DNA of 34,187 nt, taken from NCBI GenBank assembly GCA_025922875.1, contig JAICGZ010000024.1:1-34187 (forward strand), given 5' to 3'. Below, piece by piece: positions 25,002 through 33,101 of this stretch. This DNA comes from Pyrinomonadaceae bacterium (lineage in GTDB: Bacteria > Acidobacteriota > Blastocatellia > Pyrinomonadales > Pyrinomonadaceae). A program made the translations under genes and the position numbers. Positions within the stretch are counted from its first letter, which is position 1. Every line of letters starts with the position of its first letter. The notes under the pieces were generated by a model. It had not been told where the DNA came from, did no database searches, and worked only from the letters and a program-made list of their open reading frames with translations.

Positions 25002-25048
25002 ATAACCTCGCCATTATCAAGAAGTTAAATTTCAATCCGAGGTGGTGC

Positions 25049-25402
25049 ATGACAAAAGCAGAACTCGTCGAGGACGTAGCTCGAGCGGCTGAACTCACGA
25101 AAAAGGACGCCGAGCGTTTGGTCGAAATTGTCTTTGAAAGCATCATCGAAACCCTGAACCAGGGCGAGAAGATTGAGTTGCGCGGCTTCGGCAGCTTTCG
25201 TGTGAGAGAGCGCGGCGCGCGGCGCGGACGAAATCCCAAAACGGGCGATCCGGTGAGTATCCCGGCCAAACGTGTTCCTTACTTCAAACCGGGCAAAGAG
25301 CTGAAAGAACTTATCAACGACGACAATCCGGGCGCACACGCAAACTCGACAAACACTTCACGCGCCATCAGCGATGACACCCGTCAGCCGCCCATCCTTT
25401 AA
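25049..25402 (+). CDS. HU/IHF-family DNA-binding protein
   Basis: 117 aa from ATG 25049, chosen because the family starts MTKAELVEDVA and a GAGGTGG box lies at 25039-25045; an upstream GTG at 24989 falls inside the operator-like palindrome. Residues 1-90 are a standard HU fold, with the DNA-binding arm GRNPKTGDPVSIPAKRVPYF and the core LRGFGSFRVRERGARRGRNP. A tail of about 25 polar residues extends beyond the usual 90-95. It bends or compacts DNA as a dimer. The sequence between HU and IHF-alpha is too close for me to choose. Confidence 0.93.
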   Translation: MTKAELVEDVARAAELTKKDAERLVEIVFESIIETLNQGEKIELRGFGSFRVRERGARRGRNPKTGDPVSIPAKRVPYFKPGKELKELINDDNPGAHANSTNTSRAISDDTRQPPIL

Positions 25403-25427
25403 GCTTCAATCAGTAGAGGTGCCCGAG

Positions 25428-25913
25428 TTGGAAAGATTGTGGAGTCCCTGGCGGGCGAAGTACATCGCATCAGGCGGTGAATCCGATCGCGAGGGTTGCG
25501 TGTTTTGCCGGATGGTGAACGATCCCGAGCACGACGAAACCAATCTCGTACTCCATCGCGCCCAACACAATTTCGTTGTTTTGAATCTCTATCCATACAT
25601 CAGCGGGCATTTGATGATTGTTCCTTACCTGCACACGAGCGAGTTTGATTCCGTGCCGAAGGAGATCACAGATGAGTTGATGGATTTGGCAAAGCGTTCG
25701 CAAACTGCGTTGCGTGAGGTTTATTCGCCTAATGGTTTCAACATGGGTATGAATCTCGGTAGCGCAGCCGGCGCAGGCATCGCCGACCATATGCACATTC
25801 ATCTGCTGCCGCGATGGTCCGGCGATACGAATTTCATGACTACCGTTGGCGAAACACGCGTCCTTCCCGAGGACCTTTCCACAACGTACTCGAAACTCCG
25901 AGGAAAAATCTAA
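25428..25913 (+). CDS. HIT-family hydrolase (Ap4A-hydrolase/phosphorylase-like)
   Basis: About 161 aa. The catalytic HIT motif is HMHIHLLPRW with His-x-His-x-His, preceded by the conserved NMGMNLGSAAGAGI segment. A CxxC near the start (CVFCRM) pairs with a later His region as in zinc-containing HIT proteins. The TTG at 25428 is preferred: it has AGAGGT at 25415-25420 and yields MERLWSPWR, the usual opening of this subgroup. GTG 25419 or ATG 25374 (overlapping the HU gene) are alternatives. It acts on nucleotide conjugates such as Ap4A or AMP-linked substrates. It converges on the HD phosphodiesterase gene. Confidence 0.92.
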   Translation: MERLWSPWRAKYIASGGESDREGCVFCRMVNDPEHDETNLVLHRAQHNFVVLNLYPYISGHLMIVPYLHTSEFDSVPKEITDELMDLAKRSQTALREVYSPNGFNMGMNLGSAAGAGIADHMHIHLLPRWSGDTNFMTTVGETRVLPEDLSTTYSKLRGKI

Positions 25914-25945
25914 CCACGGATCAAATCCGGATTTTTCATCTGTGG
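25911..25945. repeat. CCACGGAT palindrome supplying both convergent stop codons
   Basis: CCACGGAT (25914-25921) pairs with ATCTGTGG (25938-25945; one G-T). The left flank TAA is the HIT stop and TCA at 25936-25938 (TGA on minus) is the stop of the HD protein. Its centre matches the repeat at 12071-12126 over ATCCGGATTTTTCATC. Confidence 0.7.
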
Positions 25946-28329
25946 CCGGCTCTTCGTGGCAGCGCTTCGTCTTCGACTTCGCCGCCGCGGCTGATCGGAA
26001 CTTCGGAGGGTTTGCTATAACTGATTCCGCGTTCTTCACTATCGAGATTTCCCGCGGGTAGTGGTGGCAGTGGCCCGGTAAGCGGCGGATTGAAACCGGG
26101 GTAATCGATGCGCGCGTGATAGATCGCAGTCAACGCACTGATCATTGCCTCACGTATGATCGTCAACTCCTGCAACGTCACATCACACTCGTCCAATTGT
26201 CCGTCACTGATAATCGCATCGATGATCTTAACCACGATCGCACGAATGTTCTCCGGATCAGGACGCGCTAACGAACGCGCTGCGGCTTCACACGAATCAG
26301 CGAGCATCATGATCGCCGCTTCTTTGAACTGTGGCTTCGGTCCGGGATAACGAAAGTCAGCCTCGTTTACAGTCTCGTTTGGTTTGGCTTGAGCCTCGGC
26401 CTTACGCAGGAAGTAGTGCAGCGTTCGAGTTCCGTGATGTTGCGGGATGAAGTCGGCGATCTTCGTGGGTAGACCGATCTCCCTCGCCAGTTTCGAGCCG
26501 TAAGTTACGTGACTCGTGATGATCTTTGCGCTCTGGTACGGGCGCAGTCGATCGTGTGGGTTATCACCTTGTTGATTCTCGACAAAGTACTCGGGGGCCG
26601 CCAGCTTTCCGATATCGTGATAAAGCGCACCGATGCGAGCCAGCAGAGGATTAGCGCCAACTGCGCGACATGCGTCTTCAGCGAGTTGACCGACGGCATG
26701 CGAGTGCTGGTTTGTGCCGGGCGCGCGCAAGGCAAGCTGGCCAAGCACCGGCAAATCGGCGTTTGAGAGTTCCAACAGTTTGACGTCGGTGAGTATTCCG
26801 AAGAGCGATTCGTTAATCGGCAAGCCGCCGGCCGCAAAGACAGCGGTGAGTAGCCCGCCCGCGATTCCGCAACCAGCCGCCATCAGAAATGTTCTCAACG
26901 TGAGCGGTTTTTCCGTGTAGGCGATTAGGGCGAGAGCCATCACGACATTCACTGCGGCGACGAGTAGACCAGCGAGTGTTACAGACTGCCGCTCGCGATA
27001 ACGACCAATCCCGTAAATCGCGACCGAACACGAAACCGCCGCAAACAACGCTTTGGGCATTCCAGTCGGCGCAAGCATTCCGGCGAAAAGCGCAGTGATG
27101 ATGCCGGTCAGAAAAGCCAGTTGGGTATCGACCAACATTGCGACCAGCAGTGCCGCGGCGGCGAAAGGTATCGCAAAAGTCCAAATGGCCGGGTCGTTGA
27201 ACGGCGCTTGCATTCTCGAGACTACGCTATCGGCAAAAGTAAATCCGATCTTCATGAGCGCCGTTTGCACCAGGATTGCCGATCCCACGAGCGCGAATGC
27301 TTTGTGTTTGGTCAAACTCAGCGGACTGCCGCCACCACTCCTGTGTTCGGCAAACTTCCACGCAATCCAGTAGACGGCGATCACGATCAGCAGCACTCCA
27401 AAAAAATTGTGCCAGGGTCTGCCGGCGTGGCCCGCGCTTTTGATGGCGCCGATTTGAGCGAGAATGCTGGGCGTGACGGTGTCGCCCTCACGCGCGACGA
27501 CTTGATTACGTTTTAGAGAGATAGTAACCGGCTCGACGCGACTAGCTCCTGTTTCGCGAGCTACGGCAGTTGCTGCCTCATCCAGAACGACGTTTGGACG
27601 AATCAACGGCAGCAGTGCGGAGGTGAGGGCGGTTTTCTGTTCGGAAGTCCAGCCTGGAAGGTTGACGATTCTCGACTCGAGACTGCGACGCGCTGACGAG
27701 AGTGGGACCATTCTCGTGCGAGGCGCCGGCACGATCATCTGCGCCACTGGATTACGAACGTCTACGAGTACGATCTCCTGCTGCAATCGATCGGCGACAT
27801 TGTCCTCATAAATGTAGCCCGCGCCGATTTCACGAATTATCGATGTGAGGCGGTCGAGATCAGCTTCGTTGAACTTGTGCGCGCTGATGGCTTGCGCAAC
27901 CGCCGGATCTCCTTCGCCTGTCCAGACCGGAGACTTGTTTTGTCCCGAAGCAGTTTGCTTTCTGAGTTCTTCCCAGGCCATGCGAAAGCTTTGTACTGAA
28001 GTTTCCGCGCGACTGGAATCAAAATTGAAAACGGTCCGCGTCGTTTGTCTCGCGATGGATTTCTGTCTTTCAGTTTCGGCTTGATCGACAGCAGTGAGAT
28101 CGGCGGGCGCAACAATCGTTCGTGCGATCACGTCGCCGAGTTTGTAATTTTCAGTGAAACCGGAAGTGAGATTGCTGAGGAGCAGGATGGTCGTCAGGAT
28201 TACTAGGATGCCAGAGCCGATGAGAAATCGCGTGCGCGGCTGGAGCACCATCAGCGGGCGCATCGCGTAGGCTATGAACTTATCGCGCGCCTGGCTAAAC
28301 GGAGTTTTAAATCGTGGACGTAGTCCCAT
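25936..28329 (-). CDS. pgpH: 7TM-HD family cyclic-dinucleotide phosphodiesterase, PgpH type
   Basis: About 797 aa from ATG 28329, which has GAGG just upstream on the coding strand. An upstream start at 28383 would read through a palindromic repeat and is rejected. Layout: one N-terminal membrane helix (FLIGSGILVILTTILLLS), a 7TMR-HDED extracellular domain, about seven helices, then a cytoplasmic HD domain with HSHAVGQLAEDAC, ALYHDIGK, QHHGT and MLADSCEAA (metal-binding His/Asp kept). PgpH proteins cleave c-di-AMP. The last residues before the stop are encoded by repeat sequence. hflX lies upstream on the same strand, and HIT converges from the other side. Confidence 0.92.
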   Translation of the reverse strand: MGLRPRFKTPFSQARDKFIAYAMRPLMVLQPRTRFLIGSGILVILTTILLLSNLTSGFTENYKLGDVIARTIVAPADLTAVDQAETERQKSIARQTTRTVFNFDSSRAETSVQSFRMAWEELRKQTASGQNKSPVWTGEGDPAVAQAISAHKFNEADLDRLTSIIREIGAGYIYEDNVADRLQQEIVLVDVRNPVAQMIVPAPRTRMVPLSSARRSLESRIVNLPGWTSEQKTALTSALLPLIRPNVVLDEAATAVARETGASRVEPVTISLKRNQVVAREGDTVTPSILAQIGAIKSAGHAGRPWHNFFGVLLIVIAVYWIAWKFAEHRSGGGSPLSLTKHKAFALVGSAILVQTALMKIGFTFADSVVSRMQAPFNDPAIWTFAIPFAAAALLVAMLVDTQLAFLTGIITALFAGMLAPTGMPKALFAAVSCSVAIYGIGRYRERQSVTLAGLLVAAVNVVMALALIAYTEKPLTLRTFLMAAGCGIAGGLLTAVFAAGGLPINESLFGILTDVKLLELSNADLPVLGQLALRAPGTNQHSHAVGQLAEDACRAVGANPLLARIGALYHDIGKLAAPEYFVENQQGDNPHDRLRPYQSAKIITSHVTYGSKLAREIGLPTKIADFIPQHHGTRTLHYFLRKAEAQAKPNETVNEADFRYPGPKPQFKEAAIMMLADSCEAAARSLARPDPENIRAIVVKIIDAIISDGQLDECDVTLQELTIIREAMISALTAIYHARIDYPGFNPPLTGPLPPLPAGNLDSEERGISYSKPSEVPISRGGEVEDEALPRRAGHR

Positions 28330-28360
28330 ACTTGCCTCAAGAGCCGCAAAAAAACTCGCG

Positions 28361-28443
28361 ACCAAAAGGCACAAAAAGCACAAAAGATTTATTCTGAATT
28401 TTGAGTTCTTGATTTTTCATTATGTGCTTTTGTGCCTTTTGGT
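28361..28443. repeat. ACCAAAAGGCACAAAAAGCACA palindrome between hflX and pgpH
   Basis: Arm 28361-28382 pairs with arm 28423-28443 (TGTGCTTTTGTGCC...) with one extra A in the left arm. The 40-nt centre is AT-rich. The right arm ends 6 bp before the hflX stop codon position (28450). The elements lie between two co-directional minus-strand genes. Confidence 0.75.
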
Positions 28444-28449
28444 GGCCCA

Positions 28450-30132
28450 TTATGCGGCGGCGAGGTTGCGGGCCAGGACTGCGCCCGCCTTTTCGAGTAA
28501 AGCATTCAGCGTGGCCGGCTTGATTGCGGAGATTACAACCGTTTCGCCGCCATCAAGCTGACGCGCCTGGCGAACAGCGGCTTCCAAAGCCTCCGGTTCA
28601 ACCAGATCGGCCTTGTTGAGCGCGAGGATCGAAGGAATGTCCGCGAGCTTCAACTCGGCCAGGATTCGCTTTACCGATTGAATCTGCTGCTCCCAGCGAG
28701 GGTTCGAAATGTCGACAGCGTGAATCAGCAATGTGCTGTCACTAATCTCTTCGAGGGTCGCGCGGAACGCCGAAAGCAAATCGGGCGGCAACGCGCGAAT
28801 AAAACCGACAGTATCGTTGATGATCACTTCCTGTTCGCGTGGTAGACGCAGCCGTCGCGAGGTCGGATCCAACGTAGCAAACATGCGCTGTTCCGCGTGC
28901 ACGTCACTCTTCGTGAGCGCGTTCAGCAGGGTGGACTTGCCGGCGTTGGTATAACCGACGATTGAGATCACCGGAAGTCCCTGGCGTGTTCGTCCCTTGC
29001 GGCGTTCCTGACGTCGTTGTCGCTGCCCTTCGATTTCTCGTTCCAAGCGATTGATGCGATCGCGAACGCGACGGCGATCAGTTTCCAGCTTGGTTTCACC
29101 GGGACCTCGGCCGCCGATACCGCCCGCTAAACGCGAGAACGCGGAATCCTGACCAGCGATCAAGCGCGGCAGCAAGTATTTCAGTTGGGCCAGCTCGACC
29201 TGGATCTTTCCTTCTTTCGACTGCGCGCGTTGCGCAAAGATGTCGAGGATCAATTGCGATCGATCGATGACTTTGAGATCGGTCGCTTCCGACAACGATC
29301 TCACCTGCGCGGGTGAAAGCTCGCTATCAAAGACGAGCATGTCGGCGCCGAGTTGTAGTGCGCGGATGATTAGTTCGTCGAGCTTGCCGCGTCCCAGCAC
29401 CGTTCGTGGATCGATTGCGGAACGGCGTTGAATGATCCGGTCCTGGACCACCACACCGGCGGAGGCCGCGAGCTCCGCAAGCTCTGCCATCGACTCCTCA
29501 GCATCTGCCATTGATCCTGTAGCAACACCGACGAGAATCGTACGATCCCGCACTTCCGCGCGACGCGCGGTGCGGCGATTTCTCGCCATCTCTTCTTCAA
29601 GTGAATTAATGAGAGACTGGAAATCGAGATCGAGTTGCGACGCTACTTTCGGTTCCAGGAAGGCATAGAGTTCAGGCGTCGTGGCATTGTCGAGTTCACC
29701 TGAGTGCAGCGGTAACAAGTGCGCCGCGCGAACCAAACCGGGCAGGCCTGACTCGGCATCAACATCGATCGCCGCCATCAAATCCAAACGCAGCAGTGCA
29801 AGGTCCGTTAAGTCGTCCTGGGTAAGAGATTCGCCGCGCAGGTGCGTGTGCACACAACGCAGTCCGCGGAATCGTCCTGAAGCAACGCGGATGCGCTTGA
29901 AGTCGGGAAGTTCGATACGCCGGTTGTCGCCCACCATCACGTACTGAATGTGGCCCTGGCGATCGATGAGCGCTCCGATCTGCCTGCGTGTTTCGTGGGA
30001 TAACTCGCTCAACTGGCGAGCAAATTCAGGGGTGACGATCTGGTCTGGAGGTATGCGCCGAGTGTACAGCTTTTCAATGCGCCGCAGTTGATTTGGTTTT
30101 AAGCCCAGAGTGTTACCTAGAACGCTGGTGAT
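28450..30132 (-). CDS. hflX: GTPase HflX
   Basis: Ribosome-associated GTPase that splits stalled 70S ribosomes in stress. The protein has the HflX N-terminal domain, the GGIGGRGPGETKLE linker motif, and G-domain motifs G1 GYTNAGKST, G3 DTVGF and G4 NKAD. The longest frame starts at a TTG (30171) that lies upstream of the -10 box, so it is unlikely to be used. An AGGAAGGA (30147-30140) is followed after 7 nt by ATC at 30132, giving ITSVLGNTLGLKPNQ, where family similarity begins. No ATG, GTG or TTG lies between, so a rare ATC start is proposed. Length then is about 560 aa. Confidence 0.93.
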   Translation of the reverse strand: MTSVLGNTLGLKPNQLRRIEKLYTRRIPPDQIVTPEFARQLSELSHETRRQIGALIDRQGHIQYVMVGDNRRIELPDFKRIRVASGRFRGLRCVHTHLRGESLTQDDLTDLALLRLDLMAAIDVDAESGLPGLVRAAHLLPLHSGELDNATTPELYAFLEPKVASQLDLDFQSLINSLEEEMARNRRTARRAEVRDRTILVGVATGSMADAEESMAELAELAASAGVVVQDRIIQRRSAIDPRTVLGRGKLDELIIRALQLGADMLVFDSELSPAQVRSLSEATDLKVIDRSQLILDIFAQRAQSKEGKIQVELAQLKYLLPRLIAGQDSAFSRLAGGIGGRGPGETKLETDRRRVRDRINRLEREIEGQRQRRQERRKGRTRQGLPVISIVGYTNAGKSTLLNALTKSDVHAEQRMFATLDPTSRRLRLPREQEVIINDTVGFIRALPPDLLSAFRATLEEISDSTLLIHAVDISNPRWEQQIQSVKRILAELKLADIPSILALNKADLVEPEALEAAVRQARQLDGGETVVISAIKPATLNALLEKAGAVLARNLAAA

Positions 30133-30159
30133 GGCTTTTTCCTTCCTATACGGGGGCGA

Positions 30160-30165
30160 ATTATA
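30160..30165 (-). promoter_or_regulatory. extended -10 element of the hflX promoter
   Basis: On the minus strand TGC-TATAAT: a perfect -10 hexamer with TGn. No good -35 at 17 bp (TAAGAC). Transcription would start near 30153, downstream of the TTG at 30171. Confidence 0.55.
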
Positions 30166-30185
30166 GCACAAGGAGCAAGTCGGTC

Positions 30186-30239
30186 TTAGCCGCGGATGCG
30201 CTGGTAAATGCCGATTTGTCTGCTTCCAGCCGCAGCTAA
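30186..30239. repeat. TTAGCCGCGG palindrome between divergent genes
   Basis: TTAGCCGCGG (30186-30195) pairs with CCGCAGCTAA (30230-30239), one mismatch. It lies between the divergent hflX and TIG/NHL promoters and resembles the TTAGCACGG element at 14738. Confidence 0.55.
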
Positions 30240-30240
30240 A

Positions 30241-30269
30241 TAGACATCGATCCGGCTGCGTCGTATGAT
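30241..30269 (+). promoter_or_regulatory. strong sigma70-type promoter of the TIG/NHL gene
   Basis: TAGACA (30241-30246), 17-bp spacer, TATGAT (30264-30269); five of six matches in each hexamer. Transcription start is expected near 30275, only about 7 nt before ATG 30282. Confidence 0.55.
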
Positions 30270-30281
30270 GAACGGCTTTTT

Positions 30282-31304
30282 ATGCCTGGCCTCGCAAAGA
30301 TTTCGAGTATAGATCCCCCGTATGCCATCGCGGGCGGCGAAATCGTCATTGAATGCACCGGGTTTGATACTAGTGATCCCTCTCAATGTTCCGTATTGAT
30401 CGGAGACTCACCTGCTCAGATCGTAGCGCTTGGCCCACGGCGAGTGCTGGCGCAAGTGCCTGAAACCAAGGGCGGCAGCGTCGAAGTCAAGCTGAAAATC
30501 AGGGACAACGTTAGCGAGCCTGCGAACCTTACAGTCGGTAGAAAACTTGCCGGAGATCTTCACCCGGTTTCGAATCCGGCATTCGACCCGGACGACGGCG
30601 CGCTCTTTGTGACGCGTTCAGGATCTCGGGGCGAGGAGTTGCCCGTCACGCTTTTTCGCATAGACATCAGTGGCGACGTGTCGGAATACTCCGGAGACAT
30701 TCCCAACCCAACCGGCATCGCATTCGGACCTGATGGCCAGATGTTTGTCACCAGCAGGCTCGAGGGAGTTGTTTACAGGCTCACTCCGTTCAAAGAAGCA
30801 GTCGTCTTTGCGCGTAATCTCGGAGTTGCGACAGGGATAGCATTCGATCGCCGTGGATTGATGTACGTCGGTGATCGGACCGGGACGATCTTCAAAGTGA
30901 ACGGCATTGGCGAAGAACGAGCGTGGACGCAGCTCGAAGCATCGGTTTCGGCGTTTCACATGGCATTTGGTCCGGATGACTCGCTGTACGTTGCTGGTCC
31001 AACTTTTAGCTTTGATTCCATCTGTCGAATAAATCCTGAAGGCGACGTCGATGTCTTCTTTAAAGGACTCGGGCGGCCTCAAGGTCTCGCGTTCGATCGG
31101 GAGGGAAATTTGTACGTGGCCGCCGCGCTGCGTGGCCGCCGCGGTATCGTTCGCATTTCGCCTGGTGGTGACGCAAAAGTTGTTGTAGCGGGCATCAATC
31201 TCATTGGACTTGCATTTAGCTCGGCTGGAGAGATGGCTGTCGTTTCGATCGATTCAGTTTACAGTCTACCGACACAGATTAAAGGCACACTGTTGCCCTC
31301 ATAA
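30282..31304 (+). CDS. IPT/TIG plus NHL/SMP-30-like beta-propeller protein
   Basis: 340 aa. Residues 1-85 form an IPT/TIG Ig-like domain (SSIDPPYAIAGGEIVIECTG). Residues 90-335 form a beta-propeller with repeated PTGIAFGPDGQMFVTS and PQGLAFDREGNLYVAA motifs, like SMP-30/NHL proteins. No signal peptide is visible, so it is probably cytoplasmic or exported by another route. No catalytic residues can be assigned; propellers of this kind bind sugars, lactones or proteins. Transcribed divergently from hflX from a near-leaderless promoter with no Shine-Dalgarno. Its TAA stop directly abuts a 44-bp-arm palindrome. Confidence 0.85.
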   Translation: MPGLAKISSIDPPYAIAGGEIVIECTGFDTSDPSQCSVLIGDSPAQIVALGPRRVLAQVPETKGGSVEVKLKIRDNVSEPANLTVGRKLAGDLHPVSNPAFDPDDGALFVTRSGSRGEELPVTLFRIDISGDVSEYSGDIPNPTGIAFGPDGQMFVTSRLEGVVYRLTPFKEAVVFARNLGVATGIAFDRRGLMYVGDRTGTIFKVNGIGEERAWTQLEASVSAFHMAFGPDDSLYVAGPTFSFDSICRINPEGDVDVFFKGLGRPQGLAFDREGNLYVAAALRGRRGIVRISPGGDAKVVVAGINLIGLAFSSAGEMAVVSIDSVYSLPTQIKGTLLPS

Positions 31305-31407
31305 TGCTCTTCTCTGTGCAACCTTTGTGTCCTCTGTGCCTCTGTGGTTCACCGTGGAAAATCACCACAGAGACACAGAGGACACAAAGGTTGCACAGAG
31401 AAGAGCA
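31305..31407. repeat. 44-bp-arm inverted repeat (CCACAGAGGCACAGAGG family)
   Basis: Arm 31305-31348 (TGCTCTTCTCTGTGC...) and arm 31364-31407 are reverse complements with one mismatch; loop 31349-31363. It starts on the base after the TAA of the TIG/NHL gene and ends 27 bp before the S2P start. Confidence 0.85.
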
Positions 31408-31434
31408 GAATGCTAAGTTGAGCAATCTGTTCGC

Positions 31435-32118
31435 ATGAATCCAGAACAACTGATTCCCCAGCTTGTGATTTACATGGTGGTGCTGCTGCTCGCGATCTCG
31501 GCACACGAGGCAGCGCACGCCTGGATGTCTGACAGGTTTGGTGATGACACCGCGCGACTGTTGGGAAGAGTGACGCTGAATCCGGTGGCGCACACGGACC
31601 CAATCGGAACTCTATTGATCCCGATCATGATGTTTGTCTTTAGCGCTAGCGCAAGCCCACTGGCCGCGATTCCATTGATTGGCTGGGGCAAACCGACGCC
31701 GGTGAATCCTTTGCGCTGGCGCAACAAGGATCTTGCGAATGTCATGGTGTCGATCGCGGGCATTCTCGCAAATATTATTCTGGCGATCATTGCGTTTACG
31801 ATTTTCAAGATCATATTGCACCAGGGCGGATTTGATCTGTTTTCTGATTCCCTGCGGGAGCCGGTCGGAATCCTGCTTCGCGACATGCTGGTAATGAACA
31901 TCTCACTCGCCGTTTTTAATCTCCTGCCATTTCCCCCGCTTGATGGCAGTAAAATTCTCGACACGTTTTTGCCTGCCAGCATGCGGCCAATAATGGAGAT
32001 CTTCGAGCGGTACGGCTTCATCATTCTCATGGTTTTGATTTACGTCGGTGTGTTCAACGCAATCATTACTCCGATAATAAATGTTGTTGCTTACCTGTTA
32101 TTCCTCGGCGTGAGATGA
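31435..32118 (+). CDS. site-2 protease family (M50) membrane metallopeptidase
   Basis: 227 aa. Intramembrane zinc motif HEAAH (His24, Glu25, His28 in SAHEAAHAWMSDRFGD) and the second ligand motif NLLPFPPLDGSKIL (Asp near 170). About five to six hydrophobic segments. No PDZ domain, which places it in the compact group of bacterial S2P proteins. It cuts membrane-bound substrates within the bilayer; the target here is unknown. The last ATGA overlaps the start of trpS. The order S2P-trpS-scpA-scpB is often conserved in bacteria. Confidence 0.92.
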   Translation: MNPEQLIPQLVIYMVVLLLAISAHEAAHAWMSDRFGDDTARLLGRVTLNPVAHTDPIGTLLIPIMMFVFSASASPLAAIPLIGWGKPTPVNPLRWRNKDLANVMVSIAGILANIILAIIAFTIFKIILHQGGFDLFSDSLREPVGILLRDMLVMNISLAVFNLLPFPPLDGSKILDTFLPASMRPIMEIFERYGFIILMVLIYVGVFNAIITPIINVVAYLLFLGVR

Positions 32119-33095
32119 CCAAACGAATCTTCAGTGGCGCCCAGCCAACCGGTAATGTGCATCTCGGAAACTATCTGGGAGCGCTGAAAAACTGGGTCGC
32201 GTTACAACACGAGTACGAGAGCTTCTTCTGCATCGTCAATCTGCACGCCCTTACTATCGCTCAGGATCCAGCGCTGCTGATCGAGAAGACGAGAGACCTT
32301 GCACGGATCTATCTCGCGGTCGGGATCGATCCGCAGGTCTCGACTATCTTCATACAGTCTGACGTTCACGAACACGCGGAACTGACGTGGGTGTTGAATT
32401 GTGTGGCGCGTATGTCAGAACTCGAGCGCATGACGCAGTACAAAGACAAGGCGCGCAAACAGCAGGAGAACATAAGCGTAGGGTTGTTTGACTATCCGGT
32501 TTTGATGGCCTCCGACATTCTGCTTTACCAGACGGATCTGGTTCCCGTCGGCGACGATCAGAGACAACATCTGGAACTGACTCGCGATATCGCCATCAGA
32601 TTCAACCGCGACTATGGCGAAACGTTCAAGGCGCCCGACGCCTTCATTCCAAAGGTTGGCGCGCGCATCATGTCGTTGTCGGATCCGGCGAAGAAGATGT
32701 CGAAGTCAGATGACGATCCGAACGGCTGCGTTTTGTTGATGGACGACGCCGATACAGTCCAGAAGAAGTTCAAACGTGCTGTGACTGATTCAGGCACTGA
32801 GATCCGTTTCGACGTTTCGCGGCCGGCAATCAACAATCTCCTCGAGATCTACCACCTCATGACCGGAAAGACACCCCAGGCGGTCGAAAATCATTTTGCG
32901 GGCAAAGGTTACGCCCAGTTGAAAGGCGATCTGGCGGAGTCGACTGTCGAGTTTCTGCGTCCGATTCAGCAGCGTGTGAGAGAGATCAATGACGAGCGAC
33001 TCGATGAGATACTGGACCAGGGTCGTGAAAAGGCCAGGCAGATCGCACGTGCAACCCTGGAACGAGTTTTTCATCTGACGGGGTTAAAGCGCTGA
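32115..33095 (+). CDS. trpS: tryptophanyl-tRNA synthetase
   Basis: 326 aa, normal for bacterial TrpRS, which charges tRNA-Trp. Class I signatures are present: HLGNYLGAL (HIGH-like) in SGAQPTGNVHLGNYLG and AKKMSKSDDDPNG (KMSKS). The PVGDDQRQHLELTRDIA segment is characteristic. It overlaps the S2P stop by 4 bases and precedes scpA by 6 bp, so translation is coupled. Confidence 0.97.
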   Translation: MTKRIFSGAQPTGNVHLGNYLGALKNWVALQHEYESFFCIVNLHALTIAQDPALLIEKTRDLARIYLAVGIDPQVSTIFIQSDVHEHAELTWVLNCVARMSELERMTQYKDKARKQQENISVGLFDYPVLMASDILLYQTDLVPVGDDQRQHLELTRDIAIRFNRDYGETFKAPDAFIPKVGARIMSLSDPAKKMSKSDDDPNGCVLLMDDADTVQKKFKRAVTDSGTEIRFDVSRPAINNLLEIYHLMTGKTPQAVENHFAGKGYAQLKGDLAESTVEFLRPIQQRVREINDERLDEILDQGREKARQIARATLERVFHLTGLKR

Positions 33096-33101
33096 TTAGC
33101 G

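Noticed and set aside
28330-28383. 18-residue N-terminal extension of the PgpH protein
   Set aside because: It is read from the arm of a palindromic repeat and precedes a better ATG with GAGG upstream.
28700-28720. GGGTTCGAAAT, resembling a tRNA T-loop
   Set aside because: It is inside the hflX coding region and no acceptor or anticodon stems can be formed around it.
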